In this document: one piece after another, positions 1 to 5,892 of the stretch | Numbering within the stretch: position 1 is the first letter of the stretch | How the letters are laid out: every line of letters begins with the position of its first letter | NCBI GenBank assembly: GCA_964632355.1 | Contig: CAZWBW010000129.1 | Coordinates: 1 to 6,307, forward strand | Origin: JALOAP01 sp964632355 | Lineage (GTDB): Bacteria > Chloroflexota > Dehalococcoidia > Tepidiformales > Tepidiformaceae | Direction: 5' to 3' | Length of the DNA stretch: 6,307 bases | Translations under genes and position numbers: made by a program | The notes under the pieces: generated by a model | What the model was told of the DNA's origin: nothing | The model's database searches: none | What the model saw: the letters and a program-made list of their open reading frames with translations, nothing else

Positions 1-134
1 GATTCCGCCGCCGACGCCTCCCGGCGAATCGCGATCTCCAGGAACACATTCTTCGTTCGCTTGAAGCGCTTCTTAACCAGGTCAAGAAGGTCCGCGACTT
101 CCGCATCAATGCGCGCCGAAATAACCCTGTCCAC
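1..134 (-). CDS. Ribbon-helix-helix (CopG/antitoxin-like) DNA-binding protein, 3' end beyond window
   Basis: Only the first 44 codons are visible; the gene runs off the left edge. It starts at GTG (134); an in-frame TGA lies four codons upstream and no other start codon lies between. The peptide reads like a ribbon-helix-helix fold: a strand VISARID (residues 4-10), a first helix AEVADLLDLVKKRF (11-24), a short turn, and a second helix beginning at T27 (TKNVFLEIAIRR, 27-38). The spacing and the alternating strand are typical of Arc/CopG proteins and type II antitoxins, which bind DNA as dimers through the strand. It begins 34 bp after the dnaE2 stop on the same strand, so it may share that transcript. 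A perfect inverted repeat touches its start codon and is a candidate autoregulatory operator. Whether a toxin gene follows cannot be seen. No good Shine-Dalgarno sequence precedes the GTG. Confidence 0.6.
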   Translation of the reverse strand, partial: MDRVISARIDAEVADLLDLVKKRFKRTKNVFLEIAIRREASAAE

Positions 135-162
135 GGATGTAAGTCATCACGTCTTACATCCG
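134..162. promoter_or_regulatory. Perfect 10-bp inverted repeat at the start of the RHH gene
   Basis: The arms CGGATGTAAG (134-143) and CTTACATCCG (153-162) are exact reverse complements, separated by nine bases. The repeat fills most of the gap between the dnaE2 stop codon (169-171) and the GTG of the RHH gene, and its last base on the minus strand is the first base of that GTG. RHH proteins commonly repress their own genes from such palindromes, so an operator is the preferred reading. As RNA it would also form a hairpin just after dnaE2, but no run of U follows, so it is a poor intrinsic terminator. Confidence 0.5.
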
Positions 163-168
163 GCGCCG

Positions 169-3100
169 TCACTTGAAGTTGTGCGACTCCGGCGCCTCGA
201 TCAGCCCCGGTAGCGGGCATGGCCGGAAGTGCTCCGCGACCACGTTCGGGAATCCGCTCTTTTCGTTGTCCACCCTGCCGCGAACGATCACGAACGGCGT
301 CGCCCGCACCAGCTCCCGCTGCCGCTCCGCCACCGACGGGTACACCACCACGTTCGAAAGGCCGAACTCGTCCTCGAGCAGCAGGAACATCACCCCGCTC
401 GCCGTGATCGGCTTCTGCCGCGTAACAACCATCCCCGCGATCTCCACCATCGCCCCGTTCGGCAGGCGATTCGGATTTCCCGGGCCACCGAGATGCCGGC
501 TCGAGATAATCCCCTCATGGAGCAGCGGCCGCACCAGCGCCATCGGGTGTTGTCGGCTCGTCGTTCCCATGGTTTCGAAGTCCCACGCCACCTCCTGCCA
601 CGGCGTGAGCTCCGGCAACTTCGCCATGTCCTGGTGTGTCGAAAGCGGCAGCGCCGGCTGATACGCCACCTTCGCCTTCTTCGAATCCACCTTCGCTTCG
701 ATCGACTGGCCCTGCACCAGCAACCCCAATTGCCAGAGCAACTCCCTGCGCGGAAGTCCGAACGCATCCAGCGCACCTGCCCGGATGAGCGCCTCCGCCT
801 CGTTCTGCTTCAATCGCGCCCGCGTCACCAGGTCGTAGAGCGACCGGTACGGCCCGTTCGCTTCCCGCTCGTTCACAATCCGCTCGGCTGCTGTCCGGCC
901 GTTCCCGCGCTCCCGCCAGCCGCCGCCCAGGCCCTTCACCTGGTCGAGCCCCAGCCGAATCCCGTCCAGCTCTGGCCATGTGCACGCGCGGCTCCGGTTG
1001 ATGTCCGGCGGCAACACCTCGATGCCGTGCCGTCGTGCGTCGCCGGTCAGCACCTCCGTCGAGTAGAACCCCATCGGCTGCGCATTGAACAGCGCGCAGT
1101 AGTACTCCGCCGGGTAGTGGTAGCGAAGCCAGCACGATTCGTACGCCAGCAACGCGAACGCTACCGCGTGGCTCTTCGGGAACCCAAACGCCGCGAACGC
1201 GGCCATCTTCTCGAACGCCACCTCCGCCGCCTCGCGGCTCACCCCGTTTCGCGCCGCCCCGGTATAGAACTCCTCCGCGAGCGCCTGCATCGCCTCCGCC
1301 GAACGCTTTCGGCTCATCGCCCGCCGAAGCCGGTCCGCCTGTCCCGGCGTAAATCCCGCTACCGCGCACGAAATCTGCAGCACCTGGTCCTGGTAGAGCA
1401 CATGTCCCAGCGTCTCCCCCAGGCACGGCTCCAGCAGAGGCGCGAGCTCCGGGTGGCCGTAGTCCACCTCGATCCGCTCTCCCCGCGCCATCCGCTGCCG
1501 GTACTCCATATAGGGATGGAACGCACCCGCCACGATCGGCCCCGGCCGGATGATCGCCACCTGCACCGCCAGGTCGTCGATGTTCTGCGGCTGTGTGTGC
1601 GGCAGCGTCTGGATCTGCGCCCGGCTCTCGATCTGGAACACGCCCATCGTGTCCCCCGCCTGGATCGACGCGAAGATCTCCTCGCTGTCGTGCGGGATCC
1701 GCCCCAGGTCCACCCGCACCCCATGCACCTCTTCGATGATGTCCAGGCAGTCGTCTACCGCCGAAAGCATTCCCAGCGCCAGGAAGTCAATCTTCACGAA
1801 CCGCGCATCGTCCACCGAGTCCTTGTCCCACTGGCAGATGTACCGCCCCTCCATTCGCGCCGGCTCCACCGGCACCACCGACGACAGCGGCTCCGCCGAG
1901 ATCACCACGCCACCCACGTGCTGACTGATGTGCCGCGGGAAGCCCGCAACTGCGTTCGCAAGGTCCACAAGGTCCCGCCAGATCGGCGCATCTACCAGCG
2001 GCCGCAGCTCCGGGATCAGCTTCATCTCTCGCGCAATCTCCGAAGCTTCCGCATAATGCCCGCCCAGCTTGTTCAGCTTCGCCAGCACCGGCACCGGCAA
2101 CCCCAGCGCCTTCCCGATGTCCAGCACCGCGTTCTTAAACCGGTACGTCGGGAACGCCGCCACAATCGCCGCATGCTCCGGGCCAAACCGGTCGTAGATT
2201 CGCTGCAACAACTCGTCCCGGATGTCCCGTGGAAAGTCCAGGTCGATGTCCGGCAGCGAATGCAACTCCTCGTTCAGGAACCGCTCGAGGTACAGGTTGT
2301 TCTTCACCGGGTCGATGTGCGAAAGCCCGATCAGGTAACACACGATCGAACTCACCGATGACCCCCGCCCACGCCCAACAGGGCGCTCATCCGGCGGCAA
2401 ACCACGCGGTCGGCCCCGCAGCTTCTCCGCGATTTCGCCCGCGAGTTGTAGCACCTCCCAGTACACGAGGAAGAACCCCGCGATCCCGTGCTGTTCGATC
2501 AGCGCCAGCTCCCGCTCCAGCCGGTCCCGCGCCTCCTCCCGGACCGCCGGTTCCAGCGGCCCGTACTTCCGCTCGAACGCCCGCTCGCAGATGCCTCGGA
2601 GAAAGCTATCCAGCGTTGCACCCTCCGGCACCGGGTAATCCGGCAACCGGTACGGCAGGTCCTCTGTCAGGTCGAACCGGCACCGCTCCGCAATCGCCAC
2701 CGTGTTCGAAATCGCCCGCGGATACCGCGCGAACCGCCGCGCCATCTCCTCCGGGTGTTTCAGGAAAAACTCCGAGTTCGGCCGCCGCACCTCATGCGAA
2801 CTGTCCAGCGTTAGCCTGTGCCGAATCGCCACCAGTACATCGTTCACTCGGTGCCGGCTCCGAACGTGGTAGTGCGCGTTGTTCGTCGCCACTACCTCCA
2901 GTCCCACGTCCGCCGCCAGTTCCGCCAGCTCCGCTACCCGCCGCGAATCCCCGAACACATCGTGGTGCTGCAGTTCCACATAAAAGTGGTCGCGGCCAAA
3001 GACCTCCCGGTACTCCCGCGCCACCTCCCGTGCCCGCGCCCGCTCCCCCGCCTCCAGCAGACGCCACAGCTCTCCCTGCCGGCACCCCGAAAGCACGATG

Positions 3101-3474
3101 AGCCCCTGCCGGTGTTCGAACAGCCACTCCTTTTCCGTTCGCGGCGAATCCTTCCCGTGCACCCGGTACGCCCGGCTCAGCAACCGGCAGATGTTGCGGT
3201 ACCCCTCGACCGATTCCGCCAGCACCGTCAGGTGCGTCTCCTCTCCCCCCGGCTCCGAAGGCGCCATCGTCAGCTCCACACCCGTGATCGGATGCAGACC
3301 CCGCTCACGCGCCGCCTTTGCGAACTCCATCGCCCCGTAGAGGTTGTCGTGGTCCGTCACCGCCAGCGCCGGGTACCCCAGCGCCACCGCCCGGTCGATC
3401 AGCTCGTCGGTGCTGCTCGCCCCCTCCCGCAGCGACCAACACGAGTGCGCGTGCAGCTCGACATAGCCAACCAT
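169..3474 (-). CDS. dnaE2: Error-prone DNA polymerase DnaE2 (C-family, translesion synthesis)
   Basis: DnaE2 is a C-family replicative-type polymerase that copies past DNA lesions and causes damage-induced mutation. Residues here are counted from the upstream ATG at 3483. The PHP domain opens with YVELHAHS (7-14), followed by TDHDN (43-47), GVE (68-70) and SGCRQGEL (132-139). The palm has GRGSS (372-376), PDIDLDF (411-417) with the catalytic aspartates, and VKIDFLALGML (563-573) with the third, D566. Family blocks follow: GVFQIESRAQ (614-623), IRPGPI (645-650), FGFPKSHAVAFALLAY (766-781) and AQPMGFY (801-807). A helix-hairpin-helix-like stretch lies near 879-909 and an OB fold near 1012-1090. 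There is no C-terminal tau-binding domain, as expected for DnaE2, and the length fits the family. I chose the ATG at 3474 because the predicted -10 element overlaps the ATG at 3483. DnaE2 normally works with ImuA/ImuB and the sliding clamp; neither imu gene is nearby. Regulation is likely by the LexA-like box in its promoter. Confidence 0.95.
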   Translation of the reverse strand: MVGYVELHAHSCWSLREGASSTDELIDRAVALGYPALAVTDHDNLYGAMEFAKAARERGLHPITGVELTMAPSEPGGEETHLTVLAESVEGYRNICRLLSRAYRVHGKDSPRTEKEWLFEHRQGLIVLSGCRQGELWRLLEAGERARAREVAREYREVFGRDHFYVELQHHDVFGDSRRVAELAELAADVGLEVVATNNAHYHVRSRHRVNDVLVAIRHRLTLDSSHEVRRPNSEFFLKHPEEMARRFARYPRAISNTVAIAERCRFDLTEDLPYRLPDYPVPEGATLDSFLRGICERAFERKYGPLEPAVREEARDRLERELALIEQHGIAGFFLVYWEVLQLAGEIAEKLRGRPRGLPPDERPVGRGRGSSVSSIVCYLIGLSHIDPVKNNLYLERFLNEELHSLPDIDLDFPRDIRDELLQRIYDRFGPEHAAIVAAFPTYRFKNAVLDIGKALGLPVPVLAKLNKLGGHYAEASEIAREMKLIPELRPLVDAPIWRDLVDLANAVAGFPRHISQHVGGVVISAEPLSSVVPVEPARMEGRYICQWDKDSVDDARFVKIDFLALGMLSAVDDCLDIIEEVHGVRVDLGRIPHDSEEIFASIQAGDTMGVFQIESRAQIQTLPHTQPQNIDDLAVQVAIIRPGPIVAGAFHPYMEYRQRMARGERIEVDYGHPELAPLLEPCLGETLGHVLYQDQVLQISCAVAGFTPGQADRLRRAMSRKRSAEAMQALAEEFYTGAARNGVSREAAEVAFEKMAAFAAFGFPKSHAVAFALLAYESCWLRYHYPAEYYCALFNAQPMGFYSTEVLTGDARRHGIEVLPPDINRSRACTWPELDGIRLGLDQVKGLGGGWRERGNGRTAAERIVNEREANGPYRSLYDLVTRARLKQNEAEALIRAGALDAFGLPRRELLWQLGLLVQGQSIEAKVDSKKAKVAYQPALPLSTHQDMAKLPELTPWQEVAWDFETMGTTSRQHPMALVRPLLHEGIISSRHLGGPGNPNRLPNGAMVEIAGMVVTRQKPITASGVMFLLLEDEFGLSNVVVYPSVAERQRELVRATPFVIVRGRVDNEKSGFPNVVAEHFRPCPLPGLIEAPESHNFK

Positions 3475-3481
3475 GCGCTGC

Positions 3482-3509
3482 ATTGTAGAACATTTGTCCT
3501 ACATGCGAA
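3482..3509 (-). promoter_or_regulatory. dnaE2 promoter, probably leaderless
   Basis: On the minus strand, TTCGCA (3509-3504, four of six matches to the -35 consensus) and TACAAT (3487-3482, five of six to the -10 consensus) are separated by 16 bases. Transcription would begin seven or eight bases after the -10, at about 3475-3474, which is exactly the second in-frame ATG. The first ATG (3483) would then lie upstream of the transcript. No Shine-Dalgarno sequence precedes either ATG, consistent with a leaderless message. Confidence 0.55.
3484..3503. promoter_or_regulatory. LexA-like SOS box in the dnaE2 promoter
   Basis: The arms TGTAGAACA (3484-3492) and TGTCCTACA (3495-3503) match as inverted repeats at 8 of 9 positions around a 2-base centre. 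The core GAAC-ATTT-GTCC is one base from the GAAC-N4-GTTC pattern of LexA boxes in Gram-positive and related bacteria. The palindrome sits between and partly over the promoter elements, so a bound repressor would block RNA polymerase. dnaE2 is a classic SOS-regulated gene in many bacteria. No lexA gene is in the window to confirm the local recognition sequence. Confidence 0.6.
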
Positions 3510-3521
3510 CCCCCTGTATTC

Positions 3522-3550
3522 TTGACCCACCGACCCCTGCTACCTACGAT
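3522..3550 (+). promoter_or_regulatory. Promoter of the tRNA-Phe gene
   Basis: TTGACC (3522-3527) and TACGAT (3545-3550) are spaced by 17 bases, close to the sigma-70 consensus. Transcription would start near 3557, a few bases before the tRNA 5' end. It is divergent from the dnaE2 promoter, with only 12 bases between the two -35 elements. Confidence 0.6.
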
Positions 3551-3560
3551 GAGAATTCGT

Positions 3561-3636
3561 GCTGAGGTAGCTCAGTTGGTAGAGCACCGCACTGAAAATG
3601 CGGGTGTCCCCAGTTCGAATCTGGGCCTCAGCACCA
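3561..3636 (+). tRNA. tRNA-Phe (anticodon GAA)
   Basis: This is a complete 76-base cloverleaf. The acceptor stem pairs GCTGAGG (3561-3567) with CCTCAGC (3626-3632); A at 3633 is the discriminator, and CCA (3634-3636) is encoded. The D arm is GCTC/GAGC around AGTTGGTA. The anticodon stem CCGCA/TGCGG encloses CTGAAAA, with anticodon GAA at 3594-3596, which reads UUU and UUC. The variable loop is five bases, and the T arm is CCCAG-TTCGAAT-CTGGG (3609-3625). Every stem is fully paired, so the gene looks functional. It has its own promoter and is followed by a hairpin terminator. Confidence 0.97.
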
Positions 3637-3652
3637 CCGCTCCAGGTTCAAA

Positions 3653-3696
3653 AAGGCGACGTAACGGCCCGGCCGAAACGTCGCCTTCGTGTTTGT
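3653..3696 (+). terminator. Hairpin terminator after tRNA-Phe
   Basis: AAGGCGACGT (3653-3662) and ACGTCGCCTT (3678-3687) form a perfect 10-bp stem. The 15-base loop can itself pair CGGC with GCCG. The sequence after the stem, CGTGTTTGT, is only moderately T-rich. The stem starts 16 bases after the CCA of the tRNA, a natural place to end that transcript. A run of A before the stem means it could also stop minus-strand transcripts coming from the lipoprotein side. Confidence 0.65.
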
Positions 3697-3971
3697 ACCC
3701 CTGGCTGCTAACCTGCCTGTCGTCGGCGGTTTTGCGGCCGAGCGGGCAGCCCTGCCATCACTCCCGCACACCCCTTGGATTGGTGCGGGCGGGTCTTGGC
3801 TGGTTTACGTAATCCGCCACGGGGTTTGGGCCCGGCGAAGTCCGGCATGCTACTCCCGGCCCGGCAAGCCGGGCAATTGCAAGTCACCTTGTGGGTTGGC
3901 GCTCCATCCCAACGGCGAACCGTAGAAACCGCACTGCTTCCGTGCTGCACTCTCCTTGTCCGACTGACTCG
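3697..3971. other. GC-rich intergenic region with hairpins, no convincing gene
   Basis: About 275 bases between the tRNA terminator and the lipoprotein stop codon. Short open frames exist on both strands, but none has a ribosome binding site or a plausible protein sequence. Visible structure includes CCCGCAC (3763-3769) pairing with GTGCGGG (3783-3789), a hairpin of GCCCGG and CCGGGC around a four-base loop (3859-3874), and GTTGG/CCAAC (3895-3899 and 3909-3913). None is followed by a T-run. The region could hold the 3' end of the lipoprotein transcript or an unrecognised structured RNA; I recognise no known RNA family. Confidence 0.4.
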
Positions 3972-4394
3972 CTAGCAGTCCACCGCCGCCCGGGCATCGG
4001 AGACCGTCGCGGAGAGGCTCACTATCGGGCTGCCGAGCGTGCGAATCGCCTGCCCCGGAGAGACATCCGACCCAAGGCCTTCGACCGCCGACCGGAAGCT
4101 ATCGATTTCCGTCTGCACAGCCTGGACTTCCGGGATCTCGGAGGCTGCAGCCTGGATGTCCGAGAGGGCCTCCTGCACGTCGGTGCGAATCCGCTGTAGG
4201 TCTTCCCGTGCGGACCCTGCCTCGATGTCCTGGATCTCCTTGATCGCCGAGCCAAGGTCTTCGAGTCCGTTGCAGAGGTCGCTCTCCGGTGAGTCATCGT
4301 CCCCGCATGCGGCTGCCAGCGGCAATGCCATCAGCATGAGGACTGTGGCGGCAGCCATGAGCCACCGACCGGGGACCAGCGATTTCTCATTCAT
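3972..4394 (-). CDS. Small helical lipoprotein, uncharacterised
   Basis: A 140-residue protein. Residues 1-11 carry K4 and R10, residues 12-29 are hydrophobic, and LPLAAAC (24-30) acts as a lipobox. C30 would be lipidated and the acidic GDDD linker would follow, placing the mature protein outside the cytoplasmic membrane. The rest is alanine-, serine- and glutamate-rich and looks almost wholly helical, perhaps coiled coil, up to residue 138. Two further cysteines, C41 near the mature N-terminus and the last residue C140, could form a disulfide joining the ends of a helical hairpin. This resembles small helical proteins with terminal cysteines that I recall from high-GC bacteria; their function is unknown. 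Its ribosome binding site overlaps the stop codon of the membrane protein gene upstream, 16 bp away, so the two are probably co-translated and may work together. Confidence 0.85.
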   Translation of the reverse strand: MNEKSLVPGRWLMAAATVLMLMALPLAAACGDDDSPESDLCNGLEDLGSAIKEIQDIEAGSAREDLQRIRTDVQEALSDIQAAASEIPEVQAVQTEIDSFRSAVEGLGSDVSPGQAIRTLGSPIVSLSATVSDARAAVDC

Positions 4395-4405
4395 GGCGTG
4401 TACGG

Positions 4406-4411
4406 CTCCTT
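4406..4411 (-). promoter_or_regulatory. Shine-Dalgarno site of the lipoprotein gene overlapping the upstream stop
   Basis: AAGGAG on the minus strand lies 11 bases before the ATG at 4394 and shares its first A with the TGA stop (4413-4411) of the membrane protein gene. This arrangement favours translational coupling. It is the clearest Shine-Dalgarno sequence in the window. Confidence 0.65.
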
Positions 4412-5382
4412 CAGAGTGGCGGCGGCGACGACTGAGCGCCGGGTTCGGCGGCAGCGGGCCCCCGCGACCGGGTGCCCTGTCCGATCCACCAGGCCGTAGC
4501 CGCCGCTACCAGCCCGACAATCGCAACCACTCGCATCGTGGTGCGGAGCGAATCCGTGAACGACCACCAGATGCCGTCCGCCGCTGATTCGTTCACCGGT
4601 CGCACACTTTCGCGCAGCACAACGGCCCCGACGACTAGCGCCACGAGTACCAGCGCCGCCGTCACGGCTAGTGCCATGCCCAGGCTGAACGCTGCGGCGG
4701 TGTGGTCCTGCGCCACCAGGAGGCTCCCGGTGAACGCCACGATGGCGAGCACGGGCAGCACCACCGCCAGGATCTCCACCCTCTCGCTCAGGCGTGCCAG
4801 CCGCGCGCGATAGTCACTCTCGGCAAGCGAAACCACTCCCGACCCGGCGTCGGGCGGAATTCGGGCCGCCAGCTCCGGATCCACCTGCGCGATGAGTTCG
4901 CGGATCCGGGGGATCGCCTCGCCCAGCTCGAGGAGCAAGTCGTTGCTTTCCCCGTCCATCACCCGGTCGTGCAGCCGTTCCACCGCAGCAGTAAAGATCG
5001 TCGCGAACTGGGTGCTGTCGATGATGGCCGCAGTAGCACCGAGGATGAGGGGACGCAGCCGGGCTCGTTCGGGGTCGTTCGCTACAATCCGGTCCGTCAG
5101 CTCCGTTGCCAGCCGGTCCTGCACCGCTTCGTCCCGGAGCGACTCCGTGGCCGCATCGGCGAAGCCATCCGAGTCGAAGATCGTCACCCGCGCCCAGGCG
5201 AAGATCACGCCAAAGAAGAGAAGCAGCCCCCCGAGTACAAGGAGCGAAGTCGAGAGGAGGCTACTGTGCCGTTCTCTCCAGGAACCGGCCGATGGCCCGA
5301 TGGTCCGCCTGCGGCTCCCCGACGCGAAGGCCGTTCCCTGCGCATCTGCCGCTCCCGCAGTGGGCCGTTCGCTCGTGCTCAT
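4411..5382 (-). CDS. Four-helix membrane protein with large extracytoplasmic domain, uncharacterised
   Basis: From the ATG at 5382 the protein has 323 residues. A flexible, arginine-containing N-terminus (about 40 residues) precedes a membrane helix (SLLSTSLLVLGGLLLFFGVI, about residues 41-62). A domain of roughly 140 residues follows, then three more helices near 203-224, 232-256 and 284-301, and a proline-rich tail. The positive charges predict both ends inside and the big domain outside. That domain opens DSDGFADAATESLRDEAVQDRL, which resembles actinobacterial membrane proteins with a repeating FAD-A--SL-D-AV--AL pattern; I know of no assigned function. The frame stays open to an ATG at 5511, which would add 43 residues, and another ATG lies at 5439. 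None of the starts has a strong ribosome binding site. I prefer 5382 because it leaves a normal short N-terminus and an inverted repeat surrounds the 5511 start. The gene is coupled to the lipoprotein gene downstream. Confidence 0.8.
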   Translation of the reverse strand: MSTSERPTAGAADAQGTAFASGSRRRTIGPSAGSWRERHSSLLSTSLLVLGGLLLFFGVIFAWARVTIFDSDGFADAATESLRDEAVQDRLATELTDRIVANDPERARLRPLILGATAAIIDSTQFATIFTAAVERLHDRVMDGESNDLLLELGEAIPRIRELIAQVDPELAARIPPDAGSGVVSLAESDYRARLARLSERVEILAVVLPVLAIVAFTGSLLVAQDHTAAAFSLGMALAVTAALVLVALVVGAVVLRESVRPVNESAADGIWWSFTDSLRTTMRVVAIVGLVAAATAWWIGQGTRSRGPAAAEPGAQSSPPPL

Positions 5383-5496
5383 CGGAGCGATCTGCGCAGC
5401 AGCGAGCGTTGACCCGCGGTCGAACGGCTCGCCTGCCATATCCTGGAGGCGTGCCCGGAAGGCCAGGTAGGTCCCATCACCAACCTCCCGCCCGGC

Positions 5497-5539
5497 GTAG
5501 CGCGGCATCATCCGAGTTCGCGTATTGCGGTCGCGCTAC
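5497..5539. repeat. 8-bp inverted repeat upstream of the membrane protein gene
   Basis: GTAGCGCG (5497-5504) and CGCGCTAC (5532-5539) are exact reverse complements with 27 bases between. The repeat lies in the 215-bp stretch between the frameshifted small gene and the ATG at 5382, and it encloses the alternative ATG at 5511. It could be an operator or an RNA hairpin, but 8-bp GC-rich arms can occur by chance. I see no convincing promoter in this stretch. Confidence 0.3.
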
Positions 5540-5597
5540 CAGGAGCGCGCCCGGCGTGCCGTCCTCCGCAAACGAAGCGTGGCAACCTCAGAGACCA

Positions 5598-5857
5598 CTA
5601 CGGAGCTCGGCGGCGCCGCAGGTAACTGTCCGGGTGATCGACAATCCAGAAGCCGATGACGACCACTAGCAGAAGAATGCCCATGGCCCAGGGGACGTTG
5701 AACGTCAGCGCGAGCCACAGCATGGCTACCGCGAACGCCACGATCAGGCGGTGGCTCGCAGCACCGTCATAGCGGTGGGTGGGCGCGTGCTGCAACGCCA
5801 GCGCGATAGGGAGCACGAACGATACGCCCAGCCCGAGACCAACACCGCGGTGACCAT
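5598..5857 (-). pseudogene. Small three-helix membrane protein gene with apparent one-base frameshift
   Basis: Two frames join to give a sensible protein. The ATG at 5857 begins MVTAVLVSG, and the neighbouring frame continues GLGVSFVLPIALALQ and runs to the TAG at 5598. Adding one base in the C-rich stretch 5827-5834 (plus strand) makes an 86-residue protein with hydrophobic segments near 2-22, 38-54 and 57-73, and a basic tail YLRRRRAP. Before the join, codons of the first frame end in G or C throughout (ATG GTC ACC GCG GTG TTG GTC TCG GGC), while the second frame has many T-ending codons there; after the join the second frame is strongly G/C-ending. Without a shift, the only start in the second frame is GTG 5918, which overlaps the CoA-transferase gene and encodes an arginine-rich stretch typical of out-of-frame sequence. 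The cause may be a sequencing error, a true mutation or programmed frameshifting. Function unknown. Confidence 0.6.
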
Positions 5858-5892
5858 CTTTTCGAGTGCGGAGTCCGCGTAGCGAAACCGCA

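Noticed and set aside
106..147. Thirteen-codon minus-strand frame starting at ATG 147 (MTYIRGQGYFGAH) as a leader peptide
   Set aside because: It overlaps the RHH gene start in another frame, has no ribosome binding site, and is short enough to be chance.
229..2361. Long open frame of 710 codons on the plus strand
   Set aside because: It lies opposite dnaE2, and its arginine-, proline- and histidine-rich translation is typical of the reverse strand of a high-GC gene. DnaE2 on the other strand matches its family along the whole length.
2818..3525. Plus-strand frame of 235 codons opposite the 5' end of dnaE2
   Set aside because: Low-complexity R/P/H-rich translation opposite the PHP domain; a strand shadow.
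3561..3636. tRNA gene as an integration site for a mobile element
   Set aside because: No repeat of the tRNA 3' end and no integrase gene is present in the window.
3931..3945. Possible terminator for the lipoprotein gene (GCAC/GTGC hairpin followed by GGTTTCT on the minus strand)
   Set aside because: The stem is only four base pairs and the T-run is short; not strong enough to report as a terminator.
3689..3950. Short frames on both strands in the tRNA-lipoprotein gap, one with a CxC-like pair of cysteines
   Set aside because: No ribosome binding site, no recognisable motif, and overlapping frames on both strands look alike; treated as non-coding.
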